From the NCBI RefSeq assembly GCF_963378085.1, contig NZ_OY726395.1, forward strand, positions 868,001 to 932,000: a DNA stretch of 64,000 bases, written 5' to 3'. The stretch's first letter is position 1. Every line of letters begins with the position of its first letter. The translations under genes were made by a program, and so were the position numbers. The notes below the pieces were generated by a model. It ran no database searches. It saw only the letters and a program-made list of their open reading frames with translations, and was not told the origin of the DNA. Below are positions 1-8,684 of this stretch, in pieces. The stretch is from Mycolicibacterium sp. MU0050 (GTDB taxonomy: Bacteria; Actinomycetota; Actinomycetes; Mycobacteriales; Mycobacteriaceae).

Positions 1-941
1 ACGGCGACCAACCGGCCTCCCTCACCCGTGCCACCCAACAGGCATTGCGGGCCATGGAACTGTCGCAGGTCCTGCGTCGCGCGATGAAGCAGGCAGACGG
101 CTTCGACAGCGACTCCGCCGAACTGTGGCGACAGGCGCTCGGGGCGTTCGAGGACGGAGTGTCGAACGGCCTTCGCGCACAGGGGTGCAACGACGCCGTC
201 GACGATGGCGTGCTCGATGCCGACCTGATGCACCTCAGTGCGGCTGAACAGGTAGCGCTACGCGACTGCGTTCACGCACTCGCCCGGCGATTGGCCACCC
301 GACTGAGCGCGCAACGCACCAATGCGGTCAGCGGGCGCCTCGATGTGCGCCGTACCCAACGCCGTGCCTTGGCGACCGGAGGGATCCCGCTCGACCCGAT
401 ATTGCGCCGGCGGCGCCGACATCGACCACAGCTGGTCGTGCTGTGCGACGTCAGTGGATCGATGGCTGACTACACCCGGTTCTCGCTGGCGCTCCTCGGT
501 GAACTTGCCAGCCAGATGGCGCACATCAGGGCGTATGCCTTCGTTGACGGCAGCGCAGACGTCACGCACCTGATGACCGCGTCCAACTCACTGGTGAGCC
601 CGCAGACCTTGTTGCTCCAGCCGGGAGTCGTCACCGGCGATGGGCACACCAACTACGGTACGGCCCTGCAGTCCTTCCTCGACTCCCCGTCGCTGCACGT
701 CGACATGAAGGCCACCCTCGTCATTTTCGGCGACGCCCGGACTCGGGGGCAGGGCACGGGTCTGGAGGCGTTGCGTGAATTGGGCCGGCGCGCCAACAAG
801 ATCTACTGGCTCAATCCCGAACCGCGCGAGCAGTGGGGCGTCGGCGACAGCAGCGCGGCGGGCTACGGGGCGGTCTGCACCGACATGGTCGAGGTGCGCA
901 CCCTCAATCAACTCGCTGACTGGATCGCCACCACCCTCTAG
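1..941 (+). CDS. CoxE-like VWA domain protein, 5' end missing
   Basis: The frame is open from base 3 with no stop, so the start lies before the window; about 312 residues are visible. An internal TTG (45) or ATG could be called as a start, but the open upstream frame argues for truncation by the window edge. The C-terminal half is a von Willebrand factor A domain: a strand followed by the MIDAS metal site DVSGSM, then TNYGTAL and a later Asp-bearing strand (VIFGDARTRG). An Arg-rich stretch (RRRRRHRPQ) precedes it, as is usual for CoxE/DUF58-like VWA proteins. These normally work with a MoxR/CoxD AAA+ ATPase in maturing metalloenzymes; that partner would lie upstream and is not visible. The role is inferred from family only. 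Confidence 0.85.
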   Translation, partial: GDQPASLTRATQQALRAMELSQVLRRAMKQADGFDSDSAELWRQALGAFEDGVSNGLRAQGCNDAVDDGVLDADLMHLSAAEQVALRDCVHALARRLATRLSAQRTNAVSGRLDVRRTQRRALATGGIPLDPILRRRRRHRPQLVVLCDVSGSMADYTRFSLALLGELASQMAHIRAYAFVDGSADVTHLMTASNSLVSPQTLLLQPGVVTGDGHTNYGTALQSFLDSPSLHVDMKATLVIFGDARTRGQGTGLEALRELGRRANKIYWLNPEPREQWGVGDSSAAGYGAVCTDMVEVRTLNQLADWIATTL

Positions 942-1114
942 GTCAACCCCAACAGGGTTGCGCGCCACATCACATCGCGCATTCGGGACAGTCGCCGCGT
1001 AAAGCGAGTAGCTCCCCGATATACCGAGCAATACCTTGTGGCAAGCACCAAACCTGCCCGCTCTGATCCCGATCACATAACAGTGCACCAACATCAACTC
1101 GACAGGTACCGAGG

Positions 1115-2494
1115 ATGCATCAGCCCCCAACGATCAACATGACACCGCCCAAGAGCCAGATACCTGCACACCGCGTCCCGATCCCGAAGTTTCGACGCGG
1201 ACGGATTATCCTGAGGGCCTTGGCTGTCGGAGCGATCGCCGCCGTTGTGCTTCCGACGCTGCCGACCATCGTCCCCACAGCGCACGCCTATGAAAGCCAT
1301 TACCAAGAGTTTTACACCCCGCCCGCTCAGTTACCGACCGCACAGCCCGGAGCTCTCATCCGGTCTGAGCCCTCGCGGCTGGTGCTCGAGCCGTCCGGCC
1401 AGTTGGGTGCGTACGTCGCCACCGGTACCCGAATCATGTACAGCAGTACGGATGCGCGGGGAAATCCCGTGGCGGTGACGGGTACCTATTTCGAACCCGA
1501 CAATCCGTGGCCCAGTGACGGGCCTCGGCCGCTGATCGCCTTCGCAACAGGCCCCTATGGGCTGGGCGAGCAATGTGCGCCCTCCCGGATGTTCAATCAG
1601 GGGATTCACTTCTCGCAGGGCTTCGACCTCATGTTCGGCTACGAGGAAGGGTTCATCGCGACCATGGTCGCCCGAGGCTTCGCCGTGGTCGTCACCGACG
1701 GTGTCGGACTGGGTATCCCGGGGGCCATCCCGCAGTTCCTGAACCGGCTCGCCGCCGGGACCGCGCTTATCGACGCGGCTCGCGCTGCGCAAAAACTTCC
1801 GGATACATCACTGGAGTCCGATGGGCCAGTGGCGTTTTGGGGATGGTCGTCCGGTGGGCAGGCGTCAGCATCTGCGGCGGAACTGGCATCCACATACGCA
1901 CCGGAACTCAGCGTCGTCGGCACGTGGAGCGGCGCACCGCCCGCGGACGTCGCCGCGCTGCTGCCGTACATCGACGGCAACCTGCTCGCTGGCGCCACCG
2001 GCTACGTGCTCAACGGAATCGTCGCTTCCTACCCGGAAACCGGCGAGGCGCTGGCCGGCACGCTGACACCGCGGGGCACGCAGATGGTCACTTGGTCGCG
2101 CAGCATCTGCACATTGCAGTCTGTCGCCAACTATGCGTTCCGTCATCTGGAGTTCTGGTTCAACACCGACCTCTACGAGCTGGTCGGCTCCGACCCGCTG
2201 AAGGGCCTGCTCGACGCCCAACGCCTGGGGACTCTGAAACCCAGAGGACCGGTGATGATCTCAACCAACAGGTGGGATTCGTTCAGTCCTTGGGCCGGGT
2301 CGCATCAACTTGCGGTGGACTGGTGCAATAAGGGGGCGGATGTGGAGTTGTGGACTAACGAGCAACCACCATTCCTGAATAAACTGTCGATCAACCACCT
2401 GCTGCCCTACTTCGTGGACGGTGAACGGGGAATGCAGTGGCTCGCAGACCGTTTCAACGGGGTCCCCGCCACGTCGAACTGCTCCGAGTTGTGA
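1115..2494 (+). CDS. Secreted lipase (LIP-family alpha/beta hydrolase)
   Basis: This is a 459-residue exported esterase/lipase. The N-terminus has a basic region (about residues 20-33), a hydrophobic stretch ending TVPTAHA-like at about residue 58, and then the mature protein, which fits a long Sec signal peptide. The nucleophile elbow is GWSSGG (about residue 246) in an alpha/beta-hydrolase fold of the secretory lipase (LIP, Pfam 03583) type common in mycobacteria and nocardiae. Two Cys near residue 150 and the C-terminus (SNCSEL) could form disulfides. The ATG at 1115 follows a weak GAGG. A strong hairpin terminator follows directly. It probably hydrolyses acylglycerols or host/soil lipids outside the cell; the substrate cannot be read from sequence. 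Confidence 0.88.
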   Translation: MHQPPTINMTPPKSQIPAHRVPIPKFRRGRIILRALAVGAIAAVVLPTLPTIVPTAHAYESHYQEFYTPPAQLPTAQPGALIRSEPSRLVLEPSGQLGAYVATGTRIMYSSTDARGNPVAVTGTYFEPDNPWPSDGPRPLIAFATGPYGLGEQCAPSRMFNQGIHFSQGFDLMFGYEEGFIATMVARGFAVVVTDGVGLGIPGAIPQFLNRLAAGTALIDAARAAQKLPDTSLESDGPVAFWGWSSGGQASASAAELASTYAPELSVVGTWSGAPPADVAALLPYIDGNLLAGATGYVLNGIVASYPETGEALAGTLTPRGTQMVTWSRSICTLQSVANYAFRHLEFWFNTDLYELVGSDPLKGLLDAQRLGTLKPRGPVMISTNRWDSFSPWAGSHQLAVDWCNKGADVELWTNEQPPFLNKLSINHLLPYFVDGERGMQWLADRFNGVPATSNCSEL

Positions 2495-2507
2495 CCTGGC
2501 GCAGCTG

Positions 2508-2554
2508 AAGACCTCCGGGATCGGTGTGTAGAACACCGATCCCGGAGGTCTTTT
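2508..2554 (+). terminator. Rho-independent-type terminator after the lipase
   Basis: A perfect 20-bp inverted repeat (arms 2508-2527 and 2533-2552, loop GTAGA) is followed by a short T run. It starts 13 nt after the lipase stop and lies before the G6PDH gene, separating the two transcription units. Confidence 0.9.
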
Positions 2555-2674
2555 CACGCGATTTAGCTGAGTCCTATCCGCTCGGCGAGTCTTTCCCGGC
2601 CATCCGACCTAGTGTGCCGAACAGCGTTGCGGACCAGACTCGAGGTAGTGGCTCATTGTGCATCGGAGGTTGTC

Positions 2675-4183
2675 GTGACTGTAAGTACCCTAGCCGGACC
2701 AGGAACGCGCGCAGGCACACTCGCTACGGCACCAGTGCCTCCATCATCGATGGTGATCTTCGGTATTACCGGCGACCTGTCACGCAGGAAGCTCCTGCCG
2801 GCGATATACGACCTCACTGCTTCCGGTCTACTTCCGCCGGAGTTTGCACTGCTCGGCTTCGGCCGCCGGCAGCGAGCAGGAGTGCTGCCGATGATCCGCG
2901 AGGCAATGCAGACCGGAGCTCGGACGACTTTCGATGAACGCGTCTGGGACCGAATCGCCGAGAAGTTTCGATACGTCACAGGGACATTCGACGATGTCGT
3001 CGCATTCGAAGCTCTCGGCAGAGAATTGGCACGAAGCGAAGACACCATCGACGGGACCGGGAATGCCGTGTTCTACATGTCCGTCTCACCTGACCACTTC
3101 ATCCAGGTGTGCAATCAACTCCGAACGGCCAATCTGCATACGCACTCGAGTGGCTGGCGACGGGTTGTTCTCGAAAAGCCGTTCGGCCGAGACCTTTACA
3201 CGTCGCGGGTCCTGGGGGCAGCCGTCGAGACGATCTTCGGAGATTCAGTGTTCCGAGTCGATCACTACCTCGGCAAGGAGATGGTCCAAAACATTCTGAC
3301 ATTGCGTTTTGCGAATGGCCTGTTTGAGCCGCTGTGGAACAGCGGCCACATCGACCATGTGCAGATCACCATGGCCGAAGACATCGGGTTGACAGGGCGC
3401 GCTGGATACTACGACGGCGTCGGCGCCGTTCGCGACGTGGTCCAAAACCACCTGCTTCAACTGCTGGCGCTCATTGCGATGGACGAACCCGCCACCTTGT
3501 CCGCGAGCGATCTAGCTGCGGAGAAGATCAAGGTTCTCACCGCTGCAAGACTATTGGAGCCATACGAGCAGACTGCTGCGCGCGGTCAATACGTTGCATC
3601 GAGCCGGGGCGCTGAGCGTGTTCCGGGATTCCTTGAAGAGGAGGGGTTCGATGCCGCGTCGACCACAGAAACCTACGCCGCCATGACGTTGGAAGTGGCG
3701 AACCGCCGCTGGGCGGGGGTTCCGTTCTTCATCCGCTCGGGAAAGCGCCTCGCTCAGAGCAACACCGAGATCGCCATAGCCTTTCGGCCTCGCGATCATT
3801 TCGGCACACGGGTTGTTCCGTCGACGCAGAACACCTTACTGATTCGCGTGCAACCCGAGGTCGGCATCTCCTTGCGGATCGGCACCAAGGTGCCGGGGCA
3901 CGGGATGAATGTGAAGTATGCCGATCTGGACTTGTCGTACGCGACGACGTTTCGCGAACAGCCCATCGAGGCGTACGAGCGGCTGATCCTGGATGTATTG
4001 CGCGGAGACGCATCCCTGTTTCCGACACAGGCTGAGATCGAAGCTTCATGGGCGATAGTCGATCCGTTGATTTCACATTGGGCCGCCGTCGGCCGACCCG
4101 ATCCATACGAATCCGGCACCTCCGGCCCCCAGTCGGGCCACGACATCATCGAGCGCGCTCGGCGGGCCTGGCGCCCGCTCTGA
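2675..4183 (+). CDS. zwf: Glucose-6-phosphate 1-dehydrogenase
   Basis: It catalyses glucose-6-phosphate + NAD(P)+ to 6-phosphogluconolactone, the first step of the oxidative pentose phosphate pathway. The protein has the N-terminal dinucleotide motif GITGDLSRRK and the active-site signature RVDHYLGKEMVQNI (canonical RIDHYLGK). I place the start at GTG 2675 because a clear GGAGG sits at 2665-2669 with 5 nt spacing, giving 502 aa, normal for the family; an upstream in-frame GTG at 2612 has no such site. The copy stands alone next to a lipase rather than beside tal, tkt or opcA, so it is probably an accessory isozyme. Local GC looks lower than in the rest of the window (about 50% in some 60-base lines), a hint of a different history. 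Confidence 0.93.
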   Translation: MTVSTLAGPGTRAGTLATAPVPPSSMVIFGITGDLSRRKLLPAIYDLTASGLLPPEFALLGFGRRQRAGVLPMIREAMQTGARTTFDERVWDRIAEKFRYVTGTFDDVVAFEALGRELARSEDTIDGTGNAVFYMSVSPDHFIQVCNQLRTANLHTHSSGWRRVVLEKPFGRDLYTSRVLGAAVETIFGDSVFRVDHYLGKEMVQNILTLRFANGLFEPLWNSGHIDHVQITMAEDIGLTGRAGYYDGVGAVRDVVQNHLLQLLALIAMDEPATLSASDLAAEKIKVLTAARLLEPYEQTAARGQYVASSRGAERVPGFLEEEGFDAASTTETYAAMTLEVANRRWAGVPFFIRSGKRLAQSNTEIAIAFRPRDHFGTRVVPSTQNTLLIRVQPEVGISLRIGTKVPGHGMNVKYADLDLSYATTFREQPIEAYERLILDVLRGDASLFPTQAEIEASWAIVDPLISHWAAVGRPDPYESGTSGPQSGHDIIERARRAWRPL

Positions 4184-4210
4184 GTACGGGCTGCGCTAAC
4201 GACGGGTGGT

Positions 4211-5792
4211 TCAGAAGGGTGGTTCGTCGTGGTCGGGGGTGGGTTCTTCGGGTGGTGGTCGCCAGTCGGCGGTGATGGTTTCGCTTTCGGGTGGGTCGTT
4301 GACCCAGCTGCAGAAGGGGCTGGTGCTGGGGGTGCCTTTGAAGAGGTGCAGTTTGCGGCGGACTTCGTTGCGCCATTGGCGGAGGTCGATTTCTTGGGCG
4401 CGGGCGCGGTTGAGGTGTTGAGTTTCGGTGTTGGCGGCGCGTTTGGCGGCCAGGCCGTTGCGGGCGTGGATGGTGCGGCGGGTTTTTTCGGCGTGGTGGT
4501 TGCGCGGCAGCGGGGCCGGGGTGCCGCATGCGGCGATGTCGTCGAACAGTTCGGCGCCGTCGGGGGTGCTGCGGTAGATCCGCCCGGTTGGTGAGGTCCA
4601 CTCGACGGTGCCGTCGTGCAGTTGTTTGTCCCGCCAGCCGCCTGGGCCGGAGTGAAAAGTCTTCAGCCGGTGGTGTTCTCGGCATTTAGGGTCGAGGTTT
4701 CCGGTCATCGTCCAGCCGCCCCGGAAGGGATGGCGGTGGTCGAACGGCACGGCGTGGTCGAGGTCGGCGCCAGGCCGAGCGGTTGCAGCCCGGGAAGCTA
4801 CAGGTGAGGCTGCGGCACCGTACCCAGCGGGTGGCGGCGGCGCTGGGTTGGTGGCGCAGTAGTTCCTCGGCTTGGGGGACGGGTTTGGCGGTGGGACGTA
4901 GCAGGGCGCCGGCGTCGGCGAGTTCGCGGACTTGGTCGGCGTCGATGACGCCGTAGCCGTCGAGGTAGCCGGGGTCTTCGGAAGTACCGGTGAGGGTGTC
5001 GGCGGTGGCGATGAGGTTGATGACCACTCGCCCGGTGGCGGGTTCGGGGGTTCGGTTGGGGCAGTCGGTGTTGGTGCAGGCGCAGCTCAGGGTGGTGTGG
5101 CCTTCGCCGAGGGCGGCCATGGCGTCGGCGCGGCGTTGGTCAAGGGTGCGGGGATCTTCGGGGCAGACTGCGCGGGCCATCTGGGTGAGGCGTTGGTCGA
5201 ACAGCACCGCGGCTGGGGCCGTGAGTTTTCCGTCGATGCGGGCCATGCCGTTGGGTTGGGTGCTCAGGGTGACGCGGCGGTCGGTGTCGGCGGTGGTGCG
5301 GCGTTCTTTGGCGGCTTCGGGGTCGGTTTTGCGGATCACGGTGTCGATGGTGTTGATCAGTCGGCGCCGTGACCAGCAGTCCCAGCCGGTGATCTTGTCG
5401 GCCAGGGCGGCGTCGACTTCGGGCATCAGCTCGGCGTGGACGTAGTCGGTGCGGGTGATGATCGCGGTCGTATCGGACCAGCTGATTTTTCCGTCGGCCA
5501 GCAGTGCGCCGATCCGGGGCAGGCGGGTGTCGAGGGCTTCGGCGACGGCGACGAGTTGGCGGGTCAGGTACGGGGTGGTGTTCATTGCGGCGCCGACTTC
5601 GGCGCAGGTGCGGGTGAATCCGGTGATCAGGGCGTAACTGGGGTCGGTCTGGTCGTGGCCTTCGGCTTCGGCGGTGCGTTGCGACAGCAGTGCGGCGATG
5701 GCGGCGGCGCGTCGGGCGTGGGTTGCCGATTCGGCGTGGCGGGTGTCTTCGACCACCGCCATCAGCTCGTCGGCTGAGCTCGATTCGAGCAT
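4211..5792 (-). pseudogene. 13E12-family DUF222/HNH endonuclease, frameshifted
   Basis: This is a member of the mycobacterial 13E12 repeat family. The N-terminal DUF222 part begins at ATG 5792 (MLESSSADEL) and runs intact through CSFPGCNRSAW. At about 4769 the reading frame breaks: the next family residues (ADLDHAVPFDHRHP) continue in another frame. That downstream frame carries the HNH core (DLDHAVPFDH, N of GNLDP, CREHHRLKT) and the usual C-terminus DHDEPPF, ending at 4211. A net loss of two bases or gain of one explains it. As read, the first frame runs on into an unrelated Arg/Pro-rich tail and lacks the nuclease centre. I see no classic slippery heptamer, so I call it a broken gene, but a sequencing error or separate translation of the HNH half from an internal GTG is possible. 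Confidence 0.85.
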
Positions 5793-5800
5793 GTGTTCGA
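5785..5800. promoter_or_regulatory. LexA/SOS-box-like site at the start of the broken HNH gene
   Basis: TCGAGC-ATGT-GTTCGA matches the mycobacterial LexA palindrome TCGAAC-N4-GTTCGA at 11 of 12 arm positions. It overlaps the ATG of the HNH gene (5790-5792 on the plus strand). Several 13E12 genes of M. tuberculosis are known members of the LexA regulon, which supports the reading. Confidence 0.7.
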
Positions 5801-5881
5801 TTCTACACGCCCGTGGAAGCGATGTCGAGGAATTTGCTGGGGAGGGGAGAAAGGTTGTGGAGAGGTCGCAAAAACACAAAG

Positions 5882-5954
5882 TGCCCCCGGCATGATTCGA
5901 ACATGCGACACCGGCTTTAGGAGAGCCGTGCTCTATCCCCTGAGCTACGAGGGC
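5882..5954 (-). tRNA. tRNA-Arg, anticodon CCU
   Basis: The 73-nt cloverleaf reads on the minus strand: a 7-bp acceptor (GCCCTCG with CGGGGGC, one G-U), D arm GCTC/GAGC, anticodon arm CGGCT-CTCCTAA-AGCCG, a 5-nt variable region and T arm GCATG-TTCGAAT-CATGC, with discriminator A. The loop places CCU at 34-36, so it reads AGG arginine codons, which are rare in this GC-rich genome. CCA is not encoded. It lies 89 nt upstream of the broken 13E12 gene on the same strand; tRNA genes are common integration neighbours. Confidence 0.95.
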
Positions 5955-6079
5955 AACGACCGGCGGAGCGTGCATGCCCACCCTTGGCCAGGGCACAGCG
6001 TACCGCCCAGCTGCTCCTCCCACCGCTACCGGCCGTAACCGGATCCGTCGGCCGGCCACCGGGATTATGGTCGAGCGTT

Positions 6080-6766
6080 ATGACCGCTCTCGCCGATCAA
6101 GCCGTGCTCGTGACCGGGGCCAACCGCGGGATGGGCCGCGAATACGTCGACCAGCTGCTGGGCCGCGGGGTCGCGAAGGTGTACGCCGCCGCCCGCAACC
6201 CGGACTCGGTCGAAGTCACAGACCCTCGGGTCGTCCCGTTGCGGCTCGACGTCAGCGATGCGGACTCGGTGGCCGCGGCCGCCGAGACGGCCACCGACGT
6301 CAGCGTGCTGATCAACAACGCCGGCATCTCCCGCGGGGTGTCCGTGCTGGTCCCGGACACCACCGACCTGCGCGACGAGTTGGAGACCAACCTGTTCGGC
6401 CCGTTGGCCCTGGCCTCGGCGTTCGCCGACCGGATCGCGCAACGGTCGGGCGCCATCGTCAACGTGGCCTCGGTGCTGGCCTGGCTGCCCATCGGCGGCA
6501 CCTACAGCGTCTCCAAGGCCGCGCTGTGGAGCGCGACGGACTCCATGCGCATCGAGCTGGCACCGCGCGGGGTGCAGGTGGTCGGGGTCTATGTCGGACT
6601 CGTCGACACCGACATGGGCGCGTTCTCGGACGCCCCGAAGACCCCGCCGGCCGACGTGGTGCGCCAGGTGCTCGACGGGCTCGAGGCCGGCGCCGACGAG
6701 GTGCTTGCCGACGACTTGACCCGGCAGGTCCGCGCCCAACTGAGCACGCCCCTGCACGAGCGCTGA
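6080..6766 (+). CDS. SDR-family oxidoreductase
   Basis: This is a classical short-chain dehydrogenase/reductase of 228 aa. The cofactor motif TGANRGMG lies at about residues 12-19, NNAG follows at about 80, and the catalytic Ser/Tyr/Lys set is represented by NVASVLAW and YSVSK. The ATG at 6080 starts MTALADQAVLVTGA; the frame is open further upstream but that stretch runs toward the tRNA and has no family content. Acidic residues rather than Arg follow the second strand, so NAD or NADP preference is unclear. The substrate is unknown. It ends 1 nt before the convergent unknown gene at 6768. Confidence 0.9.
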   Translation: MTALADQAVLVTGANRGMGREYVDQLLGRGVAKVYAAARNPDSVEVTDPRVVPLRLDVSDADSVAAAAETATDVSVLINNAGISRGVSVLVPDTTDLRDELETNLFGPLALASAFADRIAQRSGAIVNVASVLAWLPIGGTYSVSKAALWSATDSMRIELAPRGVQVVGVYVGLVDTDMGAFSDAPKTPPADVVRQVLDGLEAGADEVLADDLTRQVRAQLSTPLHER

Positions 6767-6767
6767 C

Positions 6768-7838
6768 TCACCTGCGGCCCAGCGCGCAGTCCGGCTCGCA
6801 GGTCCGGGGCTCGGGCCGCTCACCCAGCCCGGTCAGTTCGTTGACGACGGGCGCCAACAGCTGCGTGTAGACCTGGTGGTCCATCAACCCGAAGGTGTGG
6901 TTGCGCGTCAGGTTGTACTCGGCATTGCGCAGTTCGCGCACCCGCGCCTGCTCCGCGGTGAGCTGTTCGGGAGACCGGGCCCGGTCCGCGATGAGCTGCT
7001 CGACCTCGGAGAGCCGGTACCCGCAGGCCTGCAGAAAGTCCAGGTAGGCGCTCAGGTGCGCGCGGTCCGAACTCGGCCAGTGACCGTCTCGGTCGAGGCC
7101 CCATTCAAAGGCCGCGATCACCATGGCCAGCGTGGCGATGGCCGGGCGGCCCGTCCGCCGCACGGCCGCGGCGCCGTCGATCTCGCCCTCGAGCCCCAGT
7201 AGTTCACCGGCGATGGCCATGCTCGCGTTGCACAGCAGTGTGCCCAGGGCGTGGAAGTGCTGCGCGACGAATGCTTCGGCACCCGGCGGCGGGGAGGCCC
7301 GGGACAGCAGATGGTCGCGGATCCAGGCTCGACGCACACCGGCGACATCCTTGGCCTGGGCCCGGATGGCCGCGTACTCCCGACGGTCGATCAGGGCGTC
7401 CGCGCGGGCCTGGGTGCCCAACACCGTGGGCCGGGCCCCGGTGTAGCCGGCTCGTGCGACGACGGCGCTGATCGGGGCCGGCTGCGCGGCCCCGTCGGAC
7501 AGATACTCCGCGCGGACCGACAACTCCGAGTCGCGGGCCAACTGCCCCAGCGCGGCCGGCCGATAAGCGGTGCGGCACAGTTGCGTTCCGCCGCGCTCGG
7601 GTGAGCGCGGCCAGATCAGGCCCACGGCGCGCCGACGAGACGGATCGTCGGGTTCCAGGTGGACCTGCCAGGTACCCATCGGTGGCAGGAATCCTTCGGC
7701 CAGCGAGACCAGCAGGTCATCGACTGTCGCGGCGGCGGGCATCGCCCAGAACTGGACGTGCGATTCGGTGTCGTCGCCCATCGCGACGGAGGACCGGTCC
7801 ACGGTGAGGCGCACGAACTCGGCCGGTTGGTTCGTCAT
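6768..7838 (-). CDS. Conserved-looking protein of unknown function
   Basis: I do not recognise this 356-aa protein. It starts MTNQPAEFVRLTVD and has codon use typical of the neighbours, so it is likely real. The N-terminal third (to about residue 110) looks like beta-rich sequence with EPDDPSRRRAVGLIWPR. The rest is predicted mostly helical (SELSVRAEYL, ALIDRREYAAIRAQAKDVAGVRRAWIRDHLL, then a region around AFVAQHFHALG). There is no signal peptide or membrane segment. Conserved-looking positions include the His in QHFHALG and the C-terminal pair in EPRTCEPDCALGRR, where two Cys five residues apart could bind metal or form a disulfide. It lies between an SDR and an LLM oxidoreductase; no function is assigned. 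Confidence 0.75.
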   Translation of the reverse strand: MTNQPAEFVRLTVDRSSVAMGDDTESHVQFWAMPAAATVDDLLVSLAEGFLPPMGTWQVHLEPDDPSRRRAVGLIWPRSPERGGTQLCRTAYRPAALGQLARDSELSVRAEYLSDGAAQPAPISAVVARAGYTGARPTVLGTQARADALIDRREYAAIRAQAKDVAGVRRAWIRDHLLSRASPPPGAEAFVAQHFHALGTLLCNASMAIAGELLGLEGEIDGAAAVRRTGRPAIATLAMVIAAFEWGLDRDGHWPSSDRAHLSAYLDFLQACGYRLSEVEQLIADRARSPEQLTAEQARVRELRNAEYNLTRNHTFGLMDHQVYTQLLAPVVNELTGLGERPEPRTCEPDCALGRR

Positions 7839-7873
7839 TTCGATAATCTAACTGCCGAACGCGGCCCCTCCGG

Positions 7874-8656
7874 TCACCGAATTTCGGCGATCACCTTCGC
7901 GAAGTAGGCCGAATCCTTGTACTGCACCGAGAATGACGTCACCCCGAAGTCGTCGCGCAACGCGCGCAACCGGTCGGCGGAGTCACGGGGCGTCCCGGAC
8001 AACACCCCGGGCAGGGCCAGGATCTCCTCGTCGGACAGCCCCGGCGCGTAGCGGCGCGGCAGGGTCAGGTCGGGCAGTCCCGAGTCCCCGGCCGGCGCCG
8101 CGGTGATCGCCAGGTCCAACACCACCGGGCGGCCCTCGGCACGGGCGCGGACGAACTCGACGCGGTCGGTGCCGGTCAGCCCCACGATGTCGGCGTACCG
8201 GGCGGCGACGGTCAGGACCCGGTCGCCGTTGCCGGCGATCAGCAGCGGAATCTCCGGATGGTGGCGGCGCAGGTGCTTTGCGACGTGCTCGAGGTGGGCC
8301 ACCCGCTCCCCGGCAGAGGGGAAGGGAATCTCGGCGGCCTCGAACTCCTCCCGCACATACCCCGCGCCCAGGCCCAGGTCGAGGCGGCCGTCGCTCAGGG
8401 TGTGCACCTCGGCGGCGTCGCGCGCCAGCAGGGCCGGACTGTAGAAGGCCGCGTTCATCACGTACGTGCCGACCCGGATCTTCGACGTCGACTGCGCCAC
8501 CGCCGCCAGCACCGGGAACGGGGCGGGTGCGCCGAGATGATCCGGAATGTTGAGCACGTCGAACCCGGAATCCTCGCACCGCCAAGCGGTTTCCTGCAGA
8601 GAAGCACGGGAACGCACGGTGTTGATCCCCACGGCGAAGCGGAAGTCGGCGGTCAT
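7874..8656 (-). CDS. LLM-class (F420/flavin-dependent) oxidoreductase
   Basis: This is a luciferase-like TIM-barrel oxidoreductase of 260 aa. Mycobacterial members mostly use coenzyme F420. Family features visible are the N-terminal strand FRFAVGINT, the segment FDVLNIPDHLG (about residue 33), RVGTYVMNAAF, the cofactor-side motif LSDGRLDLGLGAGYVREEFEAA (about 90-110), and GNGDRVLTVAARYADIVGLTG. I take ATG 8656 (MTADFRFAVG) as the start, since the family core begins at once; upstream codons encode a Pro/Arg-rich stretch. It is shorter than many relatives but complete at both ends. The substrate is unknown. It is in the same direction as rskA/sigK but 28 nt beyond rskA. Confidence 0.88.
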   Translation of the reverse strand: MTADFRFAVGINTVRSRASLQETAWRCEDSGFDVLNIPDHLGAPAPFPVLAAVAQSTSKIRVGTYVMNAAFYSPALLARDAAEVHTLSDGRLDLGLGAGYVREEFEAAEIPFPSAGERVAHLEHVAKHLRRHHPEIPLLIAGNGDRVLTVAARYADIVGLTGTDRVEFVRARAEGRPVVLDLAITAAPAGDSGLPDLTLPRRYAPGLSDEEILALPGVLSGTPRDSADRLRALRDDFGVTSFSVQYKDSAYFAKVIAEIR

Positions 8657-8684
8657 CACCGCATGATGCCACGCGCCGGGGCGG

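Noticed and set aside
4760-4780. Programmed frameshift in the broken HNH gene
   Set aside because: No slippery heptamer or stimulatory stem is evident, and the HNH family normally has one continuous frame.
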